A stretch of DNA of 43,420 bases from Caryophanales bacterium (GCA_026168805.1 JAPFDS010000040.1:1-43420); one strand, 5' to 3'. Positions 24,488-33,390 are shown, counted from the first letter of the stretch. Program-made: numbers and translations. Notes: generated from the letters alone by a model not told the origin.

Positions 24488-24542
24488 GAAAGTAGGATCC
24501 AATCCAAATTTCTATCATACAAACAGATGAATAGACATGTAT

Positions 24543-24590
24543 AACAAACGTAAAAAGCAAGCAGTTGCTTTTTACGTTTGTTGTTTACTA
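24543..24590. terminator. bidirectional intrinsic terminator
   Basis: AACAAACGTAAAAAGCAA (24543-24560) pairs perfectly with TTGCTTTTTACGTTTGTT (24565-24582) around GCAG. It separates the convergent DUF2812 and LacI-family genes. Confidence 0.93.
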
Positions 24591-24591
24591 C

Positions 24592-25590
<999 letters not shown>

Positions 25591-25815
25591 TCACCTTTTC
25601 ATATGTAATCCACAATAATATATAAATTGCTCATAGAACTCTATAGAATACTTTCTTATACTAATACGTATTTACTAAACGTTTTACTAAATAATAACAT
25701 GAACTCTACCAAAATAGTAATCAAATGAAGAGAAATGGCGAATAGAGGGTGAAGTGTGATAGACTGGTTTAAATAAAATGATACGGACAAGGTAAATAAA
25801 GAAGGTGATGAATAG

Positions 25816-26157
25816 ATGGCACAAGTTTTATTTTCTCATACAGATGGAAAAGTAGACAGAGTTAACATTCGTGATGGACAAACCATTTTGCGTGCAGCAA
25901 AACAAGGACGTGTTTCCCTCAGGCATAAATGTGGAGGTCAAGCATCATGCACGACTTGCAAGGTCCGAATCGATAATCAAGAAGGGGTTTCAACACCTGA
26001 AAAGAAAGAACGTATGAAACTCGGGGATGTACAACTAGCGAATAACATGCGTTTAAGCTGTCAAACAAAAGTGTACCAATCAGTCGACGCACACATTCCA
26101 GAGGATCCATATAAAGCGAGAATTCGGAAACTCTTAGAAGCAGAAAGGAATCAATAA
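25816..26157 (+). CDS. 2Fe-2S ferredoxin
   Basis: 113-residue plant-type [2Fe-2S] ferredoxin. The cluster cysteines are at 39, 45 and 48 (KCGGQASCTTCKV, a CX5CX2C loop) and 82 (RLSCQTKV). The N-terminal strand VLFSHTDGKVDRVNI and the ILRAAKQG helix complete the beta-grasp fold. It shuttles electrons to an unknown partner; Bacillus homologues are small stand-alone proteins. ATG 25816 has GAAGGTGATG just upstream. Monocistronic and convergent with the nitroreductase gene, sharing a terminator. Confidence 0.93.
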   Translation: MAQVLFSHTDGKVDRVNIRDGQTILRAAKQGRVSLRHKCGGQASCTTCKVRIDNQEGVSTPEKKERMKLGDVQLANNMRLSCQTKVYQSVDAHIPEDPYKARIRKLLEAERNQ

Positions 26158-26199
26158 AAATGTACTACTATTCTCCATGAATAATAGTACATTTTTTTA
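26155..26199. terminator. bidirectional intrinsic terminator
   Basis: AAAAATGTACTACTATT pairs with AATAATAGTACATTTTT (one bulge) with a short CTCCATG loop. Its right flank reaches the stop codon of the convergent nitroreductase gene. Confidence 0.88.
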
Positions 26200-26880
26200 A
26201 ACCCATGTAACAACATCTTTGATAGAACGTCTCGTCTTACCACGCTTTGGATCTTCTTTACGATACCCAAATGCTACTAACACAGAAGAAGCGTATGATC
26301 CATTTTCAAGTAACCCTTCTGCATCAAGAATAGAATCTAACTCTTTAGGACGGAAACCTTCCATTGGTGAGGAATAAATCCCTATCATTGCTGCAGCTGT
26401 TATCATATTGCCTAAAGCGATATACGTTTGTTTCGCTGACCAATCATTCAATGAGCGGTCGCTTTCTAGAATATTACTTCCTTTTTGGAAGTATTTATAT
26501 TGTTCTGTAATGGTATCTAACATATCTTCCGGATAAAACTGAACTTTTTTCATATGATTCCGTAAATATTCTGAACCATACCGTACGTTTTTACGAGAGG
26601 CAATTACAACAAAGTGACTAGCGGTTTTTAATTTTTCAATCGCTCCCGGACAAACGTCCATCATTTTCTTTCGTAACGTCGGATCTTGTATAACGATGAA
26701 CTTCCACGGTTCCGAACCTAAAGAACTTGGCGAAAGTCTGCCCGCTTCTACAATATACTGAAAATCTTCCTCGGCTATTGTACGAGTATCATCATACACT
26801 TTCGTCGCATGGCGAAAATTCATTGCCTCTAACACTTGTTCTTTTATTTGTTCTTTCGTTTGTAATGGCTTCTTTGTCAT
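26197..26880 (-). CDS. nitroreductase family NAD(P)H oxidoreductase
   Basis: 227-residue FMN-dependent nitroreductase, similar in length and pattern to B. subtilis YfkO. N-terminal NFRHATKVYDDTRTIAEEDF is the usual FMN-phosphate-contacting RxSxRxF-like region with His-Ala in place of Ser-x. LSPSSLGSEPWKFIVI and WSAKQTYIALGNMITAAAMIGIYSSPMEGF are the core motifs, and GYRKEDPKRGKTRR closes the FMN site. Dimeric cytoplasmic enzyme; the physiological substrate is probably quinones or nitro compounds. ATG 26880 follows AAAGGAAG. Confidence 0.92.
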   Translation of the reverse strand: MTKKPLQTKEQIKEQVLEAMNFRHATKVYDDTRTIAEEDFQYIVEAGRLSPSSLGSEPWKFIVIQDPTLRKKMMDVCPGAIEKLKTASHFVVIASRKNVRYGSEYLRNHMKKVQFYPEDMLDTITEQYKYFQKGSNILESDRSLNDWSAKQTYIALGNMITAAAMIGIYSSPMEGFRPKELDSILDAEGLLENGSYASSVLVAFGYRKEDPKRGKTRRSIKDVVTWV

Positions 26881-27043
26881 CTACAAATACTTCCTTTCGC
26901 AAAGGTTTTTGATTGCCTTATGTATTGTAGCAAACGCCTATCGTAAAGCAAACTTTCGGTGTTGTAAGCACCTTAATTGATTCGCTTTTCCTGCATGTTA
27001 TATTGAAGTTTATAGGTCTATAAAAAATTAGAAGGAGAGATGA

Positions 27044-27781
27044 ATGATGAAAATTGAAATTTGGTCAGATTATGTTTGTCCATTTTGTTATATAGGTAAA
27101 AAACAACTTGAAAATGCTCTTGAAAAGTTCCCCCAAAAAAGTATTGAGATCGAATTCAAAAGTTATCAACTTGACCCAAACACACCATTATATAGTGATA
27201 GCGGTAAAAGCTTCTATGAAGGTATAGCTGAAAAATATGGTGGAGGTGTGGAGCAGGCGAAACAAATGATGGCTGGCATTGTAGAACAAGCTAAAACTGT
27301 TGGACTTGATTTTAACTTTGAAACGATGAAGCCGACAAACACATTTGATGCTCACCGTCTTACTAAATTTGCTCATGAGCACGGCAAAAGCAAAGAAGTA
27401 GCTGAGAAATTATTGTACGGAAACTTCACTGAATCAGAAGATATAAGTGATTATGAAACGCTTGCTGACATCGCTGCAGAAGCTGGGTTAAATCGTGAAG
27501 ATACCCTTACTACTTTACAAGATGAAAATGCTTATGCTGATAACGTCCGGGACGATATTCGTGAGGCCCAAACACTTGGAGTAACTGCTGTTCCTTATTT
27601 CGTCTTTAATCGTAAGTATGCTCTATCAGGAGCTCAACCACAAGAAGCATTCGAGCAAGCCTTACAACAAATTTTTGACGAAGAAAAATCAGCTCCACAA
27701 TTTCAAGACCTTTCAGCCGGAAATGATGCTGATGGTGCATGCGGAGTAGACGGTTGTGAAGTGCCGGAAGAAAAAGAATAA
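27044..27781 (+). CDS. DsbA family oxidoreductase (FrnE-like)
   Basis: 245-residue cytoplasmic thioredoxin-fold protein of the FrnE/DsbA-like branch. The active site is CPFC (Cys12, Cys15) in SDYVCPFCYIGKKQL, followed by the large helical insertion and TNTFDAHRLTKFAHEHGK. The cis-proline region is LGVTAVPYFVFN. The tail is cysteine-bearing (CGVDGC), as in many FrnE proteins. ATG 27044 and 27047 are adjacent, both served by AAGGAG. Functions in thiol-disulfide exchange or oxidative stress in homologues. Monocistronic with a terminator after it. Confidence 0.92.
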   Translation: MMKIEIWSDYVCPFCYIGKKQLENALEKFPQKSIEIEFKSYQLDPNTPLYSDSGKSFYEGIAEKYGGGVEQAKQMMAGIVEQAKTVGLDFNFETMKPTNTFDAHRLTKFAHEHGKSKEVAEKLLYGNFTESEDISDYETLADIAAEAGLNREDTLTTLQDENAYADNVRDDIREAQTLGVTAVPYFVFNRKYALSGAQPQEAFEQALQQIFDEEKSAPQFQDLSAGNDADGACGVDGCEVPEEKE

Positions 27782-27792
27782 TACTTTAATGG

Positions 27793-27829
27793 GAAGTGAG
27801 TTCCGTAGTAGGCATTCACTTCTTTTTTT
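27793..27829 (+). terminator. intrinsic terminator
   Basis: GAAGTGA (27793-27799) pairs with TCACTTC (27816-27822) followed by seven T, directly after the FrnE-like gene. Confidence 0.8.
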
Positions 27830-27937
27830 ATGGTTAATTTTAATAGACACTACATTATGTTCGAACAAAATCATATGTTAATATAAAGGAAAGTACCCAG
27901 CCATGCAGAATAAGATTTCAAGAATAGGAGACTAACG

Positions 27938-29077
27938 TTGATACAAACCATTATTGTTATAGGAATCGCCATAGTTATTATAGCTATTATTGTCTTTTCT
28001 AAGGCGCGAAATCCCAAAAATGACCAAGACAGAAATGAATGGGATATATTAGATTTCATTGAGCAAAATCCTCATCGAGCTACCTTTTATGTGGCGAAAA
28101 ACAATGAAGTTTTAGCTGCATCTGCTCCCAAACAAATGATGCCTTTAGCTAGCATAGTTAGTATTGTAATCACTATTGAATATACCCGTCAAGTATCCAA
28201 GGGGTTTATTGATCAGCATCAAATTATCTCTTTATCTGATTTAGAATTATATAACATTCCAAATGCAGACGGTGGAGCTCATGCTGCATGGGCAGAATCG
28301 TTTAAACGGCAACATATGAATACGATTCATCAAGATAAAGTTCGTCTACATGACGTCGTGAAAGGAATGCTTCACTATAACTCTCATGCAAACACAGCTT
28401 TTTTACTAGATCTGTTAGACTTGAATCAAATCAACCGTACACTTCATTGGTTAAACATAGATACTCATGAAGACATATACTATTTTACGGCATCTTTTCT
28501 TCTGCCTGCCTATTTGCACATAGAAGAATCTCTATCTAAGAAAAAAGTTAAACAGAAACTAAAAGACATGTCTATCGAGGATTTTAGAGCGTATTCTGGA
28601 ATTATTCACGGCTTACTAAAGCATCGACAAGCACATGATCTCATTCATCAATCCGCACAAATGAACAGGATGGATAGCGACATACAAAAAGCCATCTTTG
28701 CCCGATTCCCGCAAGGTACTGTGGAGGAATATGGACAAATCATGAATAAAATCTTCCATACTGGGGATTTTGAAGAAAATCATTTTATATTGGTAAAAGA
28801 TTTACTTAAAAGACAACCCATTGAACAAGAAAGCACATGGGATTACTTTGGAGGTATAGGCGGAGGCACACCATTTACAAATAATTATATCATTTACGGC
28901 ATAACTGAGCCAAAGCAACATAGATTCATATTTGGAGTATGTACGAAGGCTTTAAACAGAACGGAAACCATATGGATTCGCGAAGAAATGGGAACGTTTA
29001 TTTCAAGATGCCTTACAGACCAGGAATTTCAAGATGCATTGATCAAACGATTTACTGAAGATAAAGTATTCACATGA
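27938..29077 (+). CDS. class A beta-lactamase-like serine hydrolase homologue lacking the SxxK lysine
   Basis: 379 residues: an N-terminal membrane anchor (residues 3-22), then a domain related to class A beta-lactamase/serine hydrolases. The expected active-site PLASTVK reads PLASIVS here (Ser72 to Ser75), so the general-base lysine is replaced by serine. The second motif region is GMLHYNSHANTAFLLDLL (Ser149). The third region is GGIGGGTPFTNNYIIYG rather than KGG/KTG. The rest (NADGGAHAAWAESF, helical middle part) follows family order. It may bind a ligand without hydrolysis. TTG 27938 has ATAGGAGA upstream. It precedes a small membrane protein gene by 13 bases, probably an operon. Confidence 0.8.
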   Translation: MIQTIIVIGIAIVIIAIIVFSKARNPKNDQDRNEWDILDFIEQNPHRATFYVAKNNEVLAASAPKQMMPLASIVSIVITIEYTRQVSKGFIDQHQIISLSDLELYNIPNADGGAHAAWAESFKRQHMNTIHQDKVRLHDVVKGMLHYNSHANTAFLLDLLDLNQINRTLHWLNIDTHEDIYYFTASFLLPAYLHIEESLSKKKVKQKLKDMSIEDFRAYSGIIHGLLKHRQAHDLIHQSAQMNRMDSDIQKAIFARFPQGTVEEYGQIMNKIFHTGDFEENHFILVKDLLKRQPIEQESTWDYFGGIGGGTPFTNNYIIYGITEPKQHRFIFGVCTKALNRTETIWIREEMGTFISRCLTDQEFQDALIKRFTEDKVFT

Positions 29078-29090
29078 AAGGAGCAATACA

Positions 29091-29345
29091 ATGGTGATCC
29101 AGAAAGTCTTACACCCATTTGTCGGGTTCAGTCTATTCATGACTGGCATGACTTTAGGAATAACCGTCCATTTCTACTTCGCTATATTTTTGATTGTAGG
29201 TGGATTGATGCTTGGATTTTCATCTTTGCGGAGTGATGTTCCAAGTATGAGCAAAAAAGCAAAATGGTTATTTTATGGAACCTTCGCTTTCTACACACTA
29301 CTATTCTCATCAACATGGCTTATTGTAGATATGTTTCTAACCTAA
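29091..29345 (+). CDS. small membrane protein
   Basis: 84-residue hydrophobic protein with three predicted membrane helices (FVGFSLFMTGMTLGI, FYFAIFLIVGGLMLGF, LFYGTFAFYTLLFSSTWLIV) and a short polar loop SSLRSDVPSMSKKAKW. I do not recognise it. The ATG has AAAGGAGC upstream, and it follows the serine-hydrolase-like gene by 13 bases, so it is probably cotranscribed. Confidence 0.75.
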   Translation: MVIQKVLHPFVGFSLFMTGMTLGITVHFYFAIFLIVGGLMLGFSSLRSDVPSMSKKAKWLFYGTFAFYTLLFSSTWLIVDMFLT

Positions 29346-29445
29346 TTAAATAGACTTTTAATATTTTTACTATTATAGCAATTATCATTGGTTTTCTTGA
29401 CATATTTATTTAAACCTATAACATTATACATAGCTTCATACATAT

Positions 29446-29528
29446 GCACTAGGGGTGTTTAAAAACTGAGATGAGAACTCCTCAAACCCTTTGAACCTGA
29501 ACTAGGTAAAACTAGCGTAGGAAAGTGT
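29446..29528 (+). promoter_or_regulatory. second TPP riboswitch, upstream of an SDR gene
   Basis: The thi-box core is complete: GCACTAGGGGTG, CTGAGA (29466-29471), ACCCTTTGAACCTGAACTAG, ACTAGCGTAGGAAAGTGT; P1 forms between GCACT (29446-29450) and AGTGT (29524-29528). A terminator at 29581-29617 follows, and GGAAAGTG (29520-29527) could pair with CAC..TTTCC of that hairpin as an anti-terminator. The only gene downstream is the SDR at 29654. Confidence 0.93.
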
Positions 29529-29580
29529 AGGCTGTAATTACATAAGTTCATAATTACCGTTTTATGTAGTTATTTTAATC

Positions 29581-29617
29581 TGCACAATTTTCCTATGGGG
29601 AAGTTGTGTATTTTTTT
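29581..29617 (+). terminator. terminator of the second thi-box
   Basis: TGCACAATTTTCC (29581-29593) pairs with GGGAAGTTGTGTA (29598-29610) with G-U pairs, followed by seven T. Attenuator of the SDR gene. Confidence 0.88.
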
Positions 29618-29653
29618 ATGCAAGCTGCTATTAATAATATAGGAGTGGGTATT

Positions 29654-30406
29654 ATGTCGAGAACGATATTAGTAACAGGCGGTAGTAGAGGACTCGGAGC
29701 AACGATTGTCAAGACGTTAGCAGAACAAGGATACAATGTAGTCATTAATTATTTTAATAGTAAAGATCAAGCAGAAAAACTAGTTTCTGAGATTGGTAAT
29801 GATCATGCGTTAGCAATTCAAGCAGATGTTACAAATCGCAGTGAAGTAGATGATTTAGTGAAACAAGCAACTGAGCATTTTGGTCAGATAGATGGCATTG
29901 TCAATAATGCGTTAGTAGGTTTTAAATTTGACCCGACCGAGCAGAAATCTTTTGCCGATCTTTCTTGGGACGATTATCAAACACAACTAGATGGCACTTT
30001 AAAAGCAGCATTTAATGTATCTCAAAGCGTTATTCCGCAATTTATGGAACGAAAAAGTGGGAGTATTATAAGCATTGGAACGAATTTATATCAACATCCA
30101 GTAGTACCTTATCACGAATATACTACGGCTAAAGCAGGACTGATCGGTTTTACACGTAACGTCGCTGCTGAACTAGGGCAACATGGTGTCAGGGCAAATG
30201 TTGTATCAGGCGGACTATTAAAAACAACAGATGCCAGTGCAGTGACTACTCCAGAAGTATTTGATTTAATCGCTGAATCAACGCCTCTACGTAAAGTCAC
30301 TACACCACAAGATGTAGCAAATATGGTTGCCTTTTTATGTTCAGAAAATGCTAATGGAGTTACGGGTCAAAATATTACAGTAGACGGTGGTTTAACAATG
30401 AATTAA
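29654..30406 (+). CDS. short-chain dehydrogenase/reductase under thiamine control
   Basis: 250-residue SDR, FabG-like. Cofactor motif TGGSRGLGATI near the N-terminus, NYFNS (consistent with NADP/NAD choice), ADVTNRSEVDDL, NNALVG, catalytic Tyr and Lys in YTTAK near residue 155 after IISIGT, and C-terminal GQNITVDGGLTMN. ATG 29654 has TAGGAGTGGG upstream; the longer frame from 29606 runs through the terminator and is rejected. It is the only gene behind the TPP riboswitch, so its job is likely in thiamine metabolism or salvage, though its family alone suggests only an oxidoreductase. Ends at a shared hairpin. Confidence 0.92.
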   Translation: MSRTILVTGGSRGLGATIVKTLAEQGYNVVINYFNSKDQAEKLVSEIGNDHALAIQADVTNRSEVDDLVKQATEHFGQIDGIVNNALVGFKFDPTEQKSFADLSWDDYQTQLDGTLKAAFNVSQSVIPQFMERKSGSIISIGTNLYQHPVVPYHEYTTAKAGLIGFTRNVAAELGQHGVRANVVSGGLLKTTDASAVTTPEVFDLIAESTPLRKVTTPQDVANMVAFLCSENANGVTGQNITVDGGLTMN

Positions 30407-30412
30407 TATATT

Positions 30413-30448
30413 AAAAACCTTCTTGCTATGAATGAGCGAGAAGGTTCT
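30413..30448. terminator. hairpin between convergent SDR and GNAT genes
   Basis: AACCTTCTTGCT (30416-30427) pairs with AGCGAGAAGGTT (30435-30446) with one mismatch; short A/T runs flank it. Confidence 0.7.
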
Positions 30449-30453
30449 ACCTA

Positions 30454-30942
30454 TCATGTTAGTTCTTTATAAAAGATATACATATCCTCATACTGTCCGT
30501 TTTTCTGTTTGAATCCACCAGGAATTAAACCAAGTTGGGTGAATCCTAATTTCTTATATAAGTGAATAGCACCCTTATTCATTGCTAGAACCGCATTAAA
30601 TTGCATGATTCGAAATTCAAGTGTCTTTGCTACTTCCAATGAATCGAGCACTAGTTTTTCACCAATTCGTTTACCTCTTTGACCAGATTTAACACCATAG
30701 GAAGCATTAGCAATATGTCCACAACGTCCTACGTTATTCGGATGTACGATATATAGTCCAATAATCTTCCCATCTTCTTCTGCCACCCCTGTATAGGACT
30801 GTTCTGCAAAAAAATATTTTGCATCCTTAAGTGTCAATGGTTCTTCTTGCGGAAAAGCTACACCTTCCTCCACAATTTCATTCCATATCGCAATCATTTG
30901 TGATAAATCCGCTTCTGTGTACTTTCTAATTTTGATAGACAC
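30454..30942 (-). CDS. GNAT family N-acetyltransferase
   Basis: 162-residue GNAT. Motifs: KIRKYTEADLSQMIAIWNE at the start, VGRCGHIANASYGVKSGQRG leading into the acetyl-CoA loop GQRGKRIGEKL, AMNKGAIHLYKKLGF, and the C-terminal PGGFKQKNGQYEDMYIFYK. The pattern is close to the Bacillus YhhY/phosphinothricin-acetyltransferase-like group. I use GTG 30942, 7 bases after AAGGAGG; the frame from ATG 30966 and ATG 30948 would sit on or inside that site. Substrate unknown. Confidence 0.9.
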   Translation of the reverse strand: MSIKIRKYTEADLSQMIAIWNEIVEEGVAFPQEEPLTLKDAKYFFAEQSYTGVAEEDGKIIGLYIVHPNNVGRCGHIANASYGVKSGQRGKRIGEKLVLDSLEVAKTLEFRIMQFNAVLAMNKGAIHLYKKLGFTQLGLIPGGFKQKNGQYEDMYIFYKELT

Positions 30943-30984
30943 GTTCATTCCTCCTTCAAAAAACATTAAATTTCAATCATCTCA

Positions 30985-31248
30985 TCATGATCCATAGTAT
31001 AGTTCATGATACTCCTTAGGAACCTTTAATATAATTGGCCGGTGAAACCCCTGTTTCAAGCGAATAAAAACTTTACGTCCAGAACGGTTGGTCCACATAC
31101 TGGAAATAGAGTCTATACGAAATTTCATTCGTTTAAAGGTCAATTGCTTCGCTTCACGATAAATATCATCGAGTTATGTTCCAACTAATATATCCTGAAA
31201 AGAGCCAATGTCGTTGCAAAACGAATAAATTGGAACAACTGCGACATC
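30985..31248 (-). pseudogene. stop-interrupted remnant of an unrecognised gene
   Basis: One minus-strand frame is open over 88 codons except for one TAA at 31174-31176. It reads DVAVVPIYSFCNDIGSFQDI, then after the stop LDDIYREAKQLTFKRMKFRI, SISSMWTNRSGRKVFIRL and PIILKVPKEYHELYYGS before TGA. The composition is protein-like, but no start codon or ribosome site precedes it, and a TAG lies directly upstream. It fills the gap between two lipoprotein-type genes. I read it as the decayed C-terminal part of a gene I cannot name. Confidence 0.5.
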
Positions 31249-31256
31249 CTAATCCT

Positions 31257-31745
31257 TCAATTTTCAATTTCAAATTTGTCTGCAATGGTGATGTTTTCTG
31301 TCCCAACTTGTATGCTCTTTCGAATTCGATATTCGCCTTCCGTTAATTCATAATTTAAATTCTCAATAACTATTGCTTGTTCGAACGTTTCCCCAGGTTT
31401 CAATTCAAATGCTTCCATCGAAAAATCCAATTCGTCATTGTAGGGAATCTGAACCCAACCCCCATCTTGAAATGTATCAAGGTAAATGGAGTTATCATAT
31501 TCAATTGCTGTTTTCCCTTTGTTTTCCAGTAACACCTTCAATTTAGTAATTGGCAGAGAATAGCTTCTTTCGCTGATATAAACGCCAACATTCGTATCCT
31601 GTTCAATAACTTCATTAGCTGAATGATCGTATTTACTTTCAACTTCTAATAGTTCTCGCTTAGAATCTTCGTTATCAGCGTTATCTTGGCATCCCATTAA
31701 GATAATGGATAATAAAACCATAATAATCATTCTTTGCTTAAACAC
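31257..31745 (-). CDS. lipoprotein with bacterial Ig-like domain
   Basis: 162-residue exported lipoprotein: signal peptide ending in the lipobox IILMGC, a charged linker (DNADNEDSKRELLEVESKYD), then a beta-sandwich domain with GVYISERSYSLPITKLKVLL, ENKGKTAIEYDNSIYLD, GGWVQIPYN, ELKPGETFEQ and GEYRIRKSI. These are typical of the small Ig-like domain (Big_14 type) found in Bacillus lipoproteins. GTG 31745 is 7 bases after GGGAGG; the ATGs at 31760 and 31751 fall in the ribosome site. It overlaps the upstream membrane protein gene by 8 bases, indicating one transcript. Confidence 0.85.
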   Translation of the reverse strand: MFKQRMIIMVLLSIILMGCQDNADNEDSKRELLEVESKYDHSANEVIEQDTNVGVYISERSYSLPITKLKVLLENKGKTAIEYDNSIYLDTFQDGGWVQIPYNDELDFSMEAFELKPGETFEQAIVIENLNYELTEGEYRIRKSIQVGTENITIADKFEIEN

Positions 31746-32016
31746 GTTCATTCCTCCCATCAGTTCGAATAAATAGGATTGTTTTTCTTACCAAAAACAC
31801 AGCCAATGTCGGAATGAATATATATAATCCTATTCTAACTATACTTATATAGGCAAGGAAATAACCAATCATAAGGAAAACGAACGATACAACAAATAAA
31901 GTTGTAACAGTCTTGCGAGACAAACTCTGAAATCCTTCCTTCTCCTTTTCCAAATACCATGTAATCAGTCCTACTAATAATCCTCCTAAAAAAAGAAATA
32001 GATAAAGGAAAAACAT
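31738..32016 (-). CDS. small membrane protein
   Basis: 92 residues with three hydrophobic helices (FLYLFLFLGGLLVGLITW, TLFVVSFVFLMIGYFLAY, GLYIFIPTLAVFLV) joined by a basic loop (KEKEGFQSLSRK). No family recognised. The ATG has GGGAGGGATTG upstream. Its 3' end overlaps the Ig-like lipoprotein gene. Topology suggests a small anchor or partner for the neighbouring lipoprotein, which is only inference. Confidence 0.72.
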   Translation of the reverse strand: MFFLYLFLFLGGLLVGLITWYLEKEKEGFQSLSRKTVTTLFVVSFVFLMIGYFLAYISIVRIGLYIFIPTLAVFLVRKTILFIRTDGRNERV

Positions 32017-32060
32017 CTCACAATCCCTCCCCCGTGTTAATCTTTAGATTCTGGATGACA

Positions 32061-32456
32061 TCAGTGAGCGACACCAATATTAATTAGAAATTGTAGGATA
32101 AACTCCGAATCTTCCTCGGTTAGCTTTGCGTATTGATCTTTTGCTATATCGATTGCATGAACGAATTCATCAATGAGCCAAACTTCGTAGTTTCCAATTT
32201 GAAAATGTGGGAGTGGTCGATCTCTTTCATCATTTTTTTGCCAGTCCCACTGAAATTGTGAAGATTCCTCATTCAGTTCTTCAACCAACTCCTCGTCATC
32301 CTCTTGCCAGTCAACTTGTGCGAAAACTTCATGCACTTCTTGAATCAACTCTTCATCAAGCACATCATGTCTCACTTTAAATTCTGGTATACCCAATTGC
32401 CACTTAAGAACAATCAATGTTTCACGATTATTCATTTCTTCCAACTTTTCATTCAT
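32061..32456 (-). CDS. unrecognised acidic protein, probably a lipoprotein with lost start
   Basis: 131 residues from the first standard start, very acidic in the middle (DWQEDDEELVEELNEES), with ETLIVLKWQLGIP, HFQIGNYEVWLIDEFVHAID and a C-terminal EFILQFLINIG. No family recognised. The ATG 32456 has no ribosome site. In the same frame the preceding 20 codons encode a textbook lipoprotein signal (see 32457-32534), so the native protein was or is longer and surface-anchored. It lies among other lipoprotein and membrane protein genes on the same strand. Confidence 0.65.
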   Translation of the reverse strand: MNEKLEEMNNRETLIVLKWQLGIPEFKVRHDVLDEELIQEVHEVFAQVDWQEDDEELVEELNEESSQFQWDWQKNDERDRPLPHFQIGNYEVWLIDEFVHAIDIAKDQYAKLTEEDSEFILQFLINIGVAH

Positions 32457-32534
32457 GGCACAACCAGAGAATAAAATGACGATAAGAACACATACGGCAA
32501 CGATTCCTTTTCTATGGATGGTGCTCCCTCCTCA
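32457..32534 (-). other. in-frame lipoprotein signal lacking a standard start codon
   Basis: Upstream of ATG 32456 and in frame, ATC (32517-32519) is followed by HRKGIVAVCVLIVILFSGCA, a basic N-region, hydrophobic core and lipobox FSGC. GGAGGG is exactly where a ribosome site for that ATC would be (7 bases after GGAGG). No ATG, GTG or TTG lies between the upstream in-frame TGA (32532-32534) and 32456. Either AUC is used as start or an ATG mutated to ATC. Confidence 0.55.
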
Positions 32535-32611
32535 ATCAAACCTACCTATGAAAATTTGGCCAGATCCAATAATAATGCTATTCTTTACGAGGCTACTAAC
32601 CCTTTGATATT

Positions 32612-33115
32612 CTATTTAATCTTTCTTTGACGAATGATCATAATGACAATTGGAATACATATTGCGCTAATGAGTATCGGTAAAAATAATGGACCAAATC
32701 CATTCCCCCAACCTAAAGCAATCCAGATTGATTCCAGTAAAATGAATGAAAACATCCCTAAACAGATATTTTTTAATTGATTGATCATTTTACGGCTGTG
32801 CAAGTAAAACTTTTTTGCGTTTGATTCATTCAGTCTCTTTGGATAGTTGTGAATCTCAGGGAACTTTTCACAAACTTGCATGAACAGAAGGATAAACGCT
32901 CCAATTCCAGGTAAGATTAACAATTCCCATTTTGACCCCCAACGGTCCACTTCACCGAGAGCATTATAATGTGCTGGAACTTCTTCAGGGAGATCAGTCC
33001 AGATAACAGCTAAAAATATGATTGAGCCTACGTAAAGCGAATAGCCAATAACATCATATACCCATTCCGCTCTTGTTTTAGGGATTTTTATTTTAGGACG
33101 TTCCAACGACTCCAC
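32612..33115 (-). CDS. DUF1648 domain membrane protein
   Basis: 167-residue membrane protein. After a polar start, helix 1 (VIGYSLYVGSIIFLAVIW) is followed by the DUF1648 signature DLPEEVPAHYNALGEVDRWG, then helices LLILPGIGAFILLFM, NICLGMFSFILLESIWIAL and FGPLFLPILISAICIPIVIM. The domain occurs in SdpI-like immunity proteins and in many uncharacterised Bacillus membrane proteins. The GTG start (33115) is preceded by AAGAAGAGG; TTG 33106 is an alternative. It is 10 bases after the small membrane protein gene, so both are probably cotranscribed, divergently from the XRE regulator. Confidence 0.85.
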   Translation of the reverse strand: MESLERPKIKIPKTRAEWVYDVIGYSLYVGSIIFLAVIWTDLPEEVPAHYNALGEVDRWGSKWELLILPGIGAFILLFMQVCEKFPEIHNYPKRLNESNAKKFYLHSRKMINQLKNICLGMFSFILLESIWIALGWGNGFGPLFLPILISAICIPIVIMIIRQRKIK

Positions 33116-33125
33116 CTCTTCTTCT

Positions 33126-33332
33126 TTAACCTTTTAAATAACGAATCAACCCTATAGATGAAAACACAGATACAATTAAAATTATAGGTGAAAACAACAC
33201 CCACGTTAGTATGTCAGTTAAGGGTGTCCACGGTATTACATCATAATTAAACATTGCTTGTAACACTGTAAACAGCAAATAGAACAGTACAACACACAAA
33301 ATAGCAAAAAGTGCTTTTTCCTTTGCGTTCAT
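33126..33332 (-). CDS. small two-helix membrane protein
   Basis: 68 residues with two helices (FAILCVVLFYLLFTVLQAMF and WVLFSPIILIVSVFSSIGLI) and a PWTPL loop. No family recognised. The ATG has AAGGAGG upstream. First gene of the leftward unit with the DUF1648 gene and directly divergent from the XRE regulator, hence a possible target of it. Confidence 0.75.
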   Translation of the reverse strand: MNAKEKALFAILCVVLFYLLFTVLQAMFNYDVIPWTPLTDILTWVLFSPIILIVSVFSSIGLIRYLKG

Positions 33333-33390
33333 TCATAATCCTCCTTGACATCTCATTAGGAACTCTTCTTCAAGATTTCCTGGGACAACA

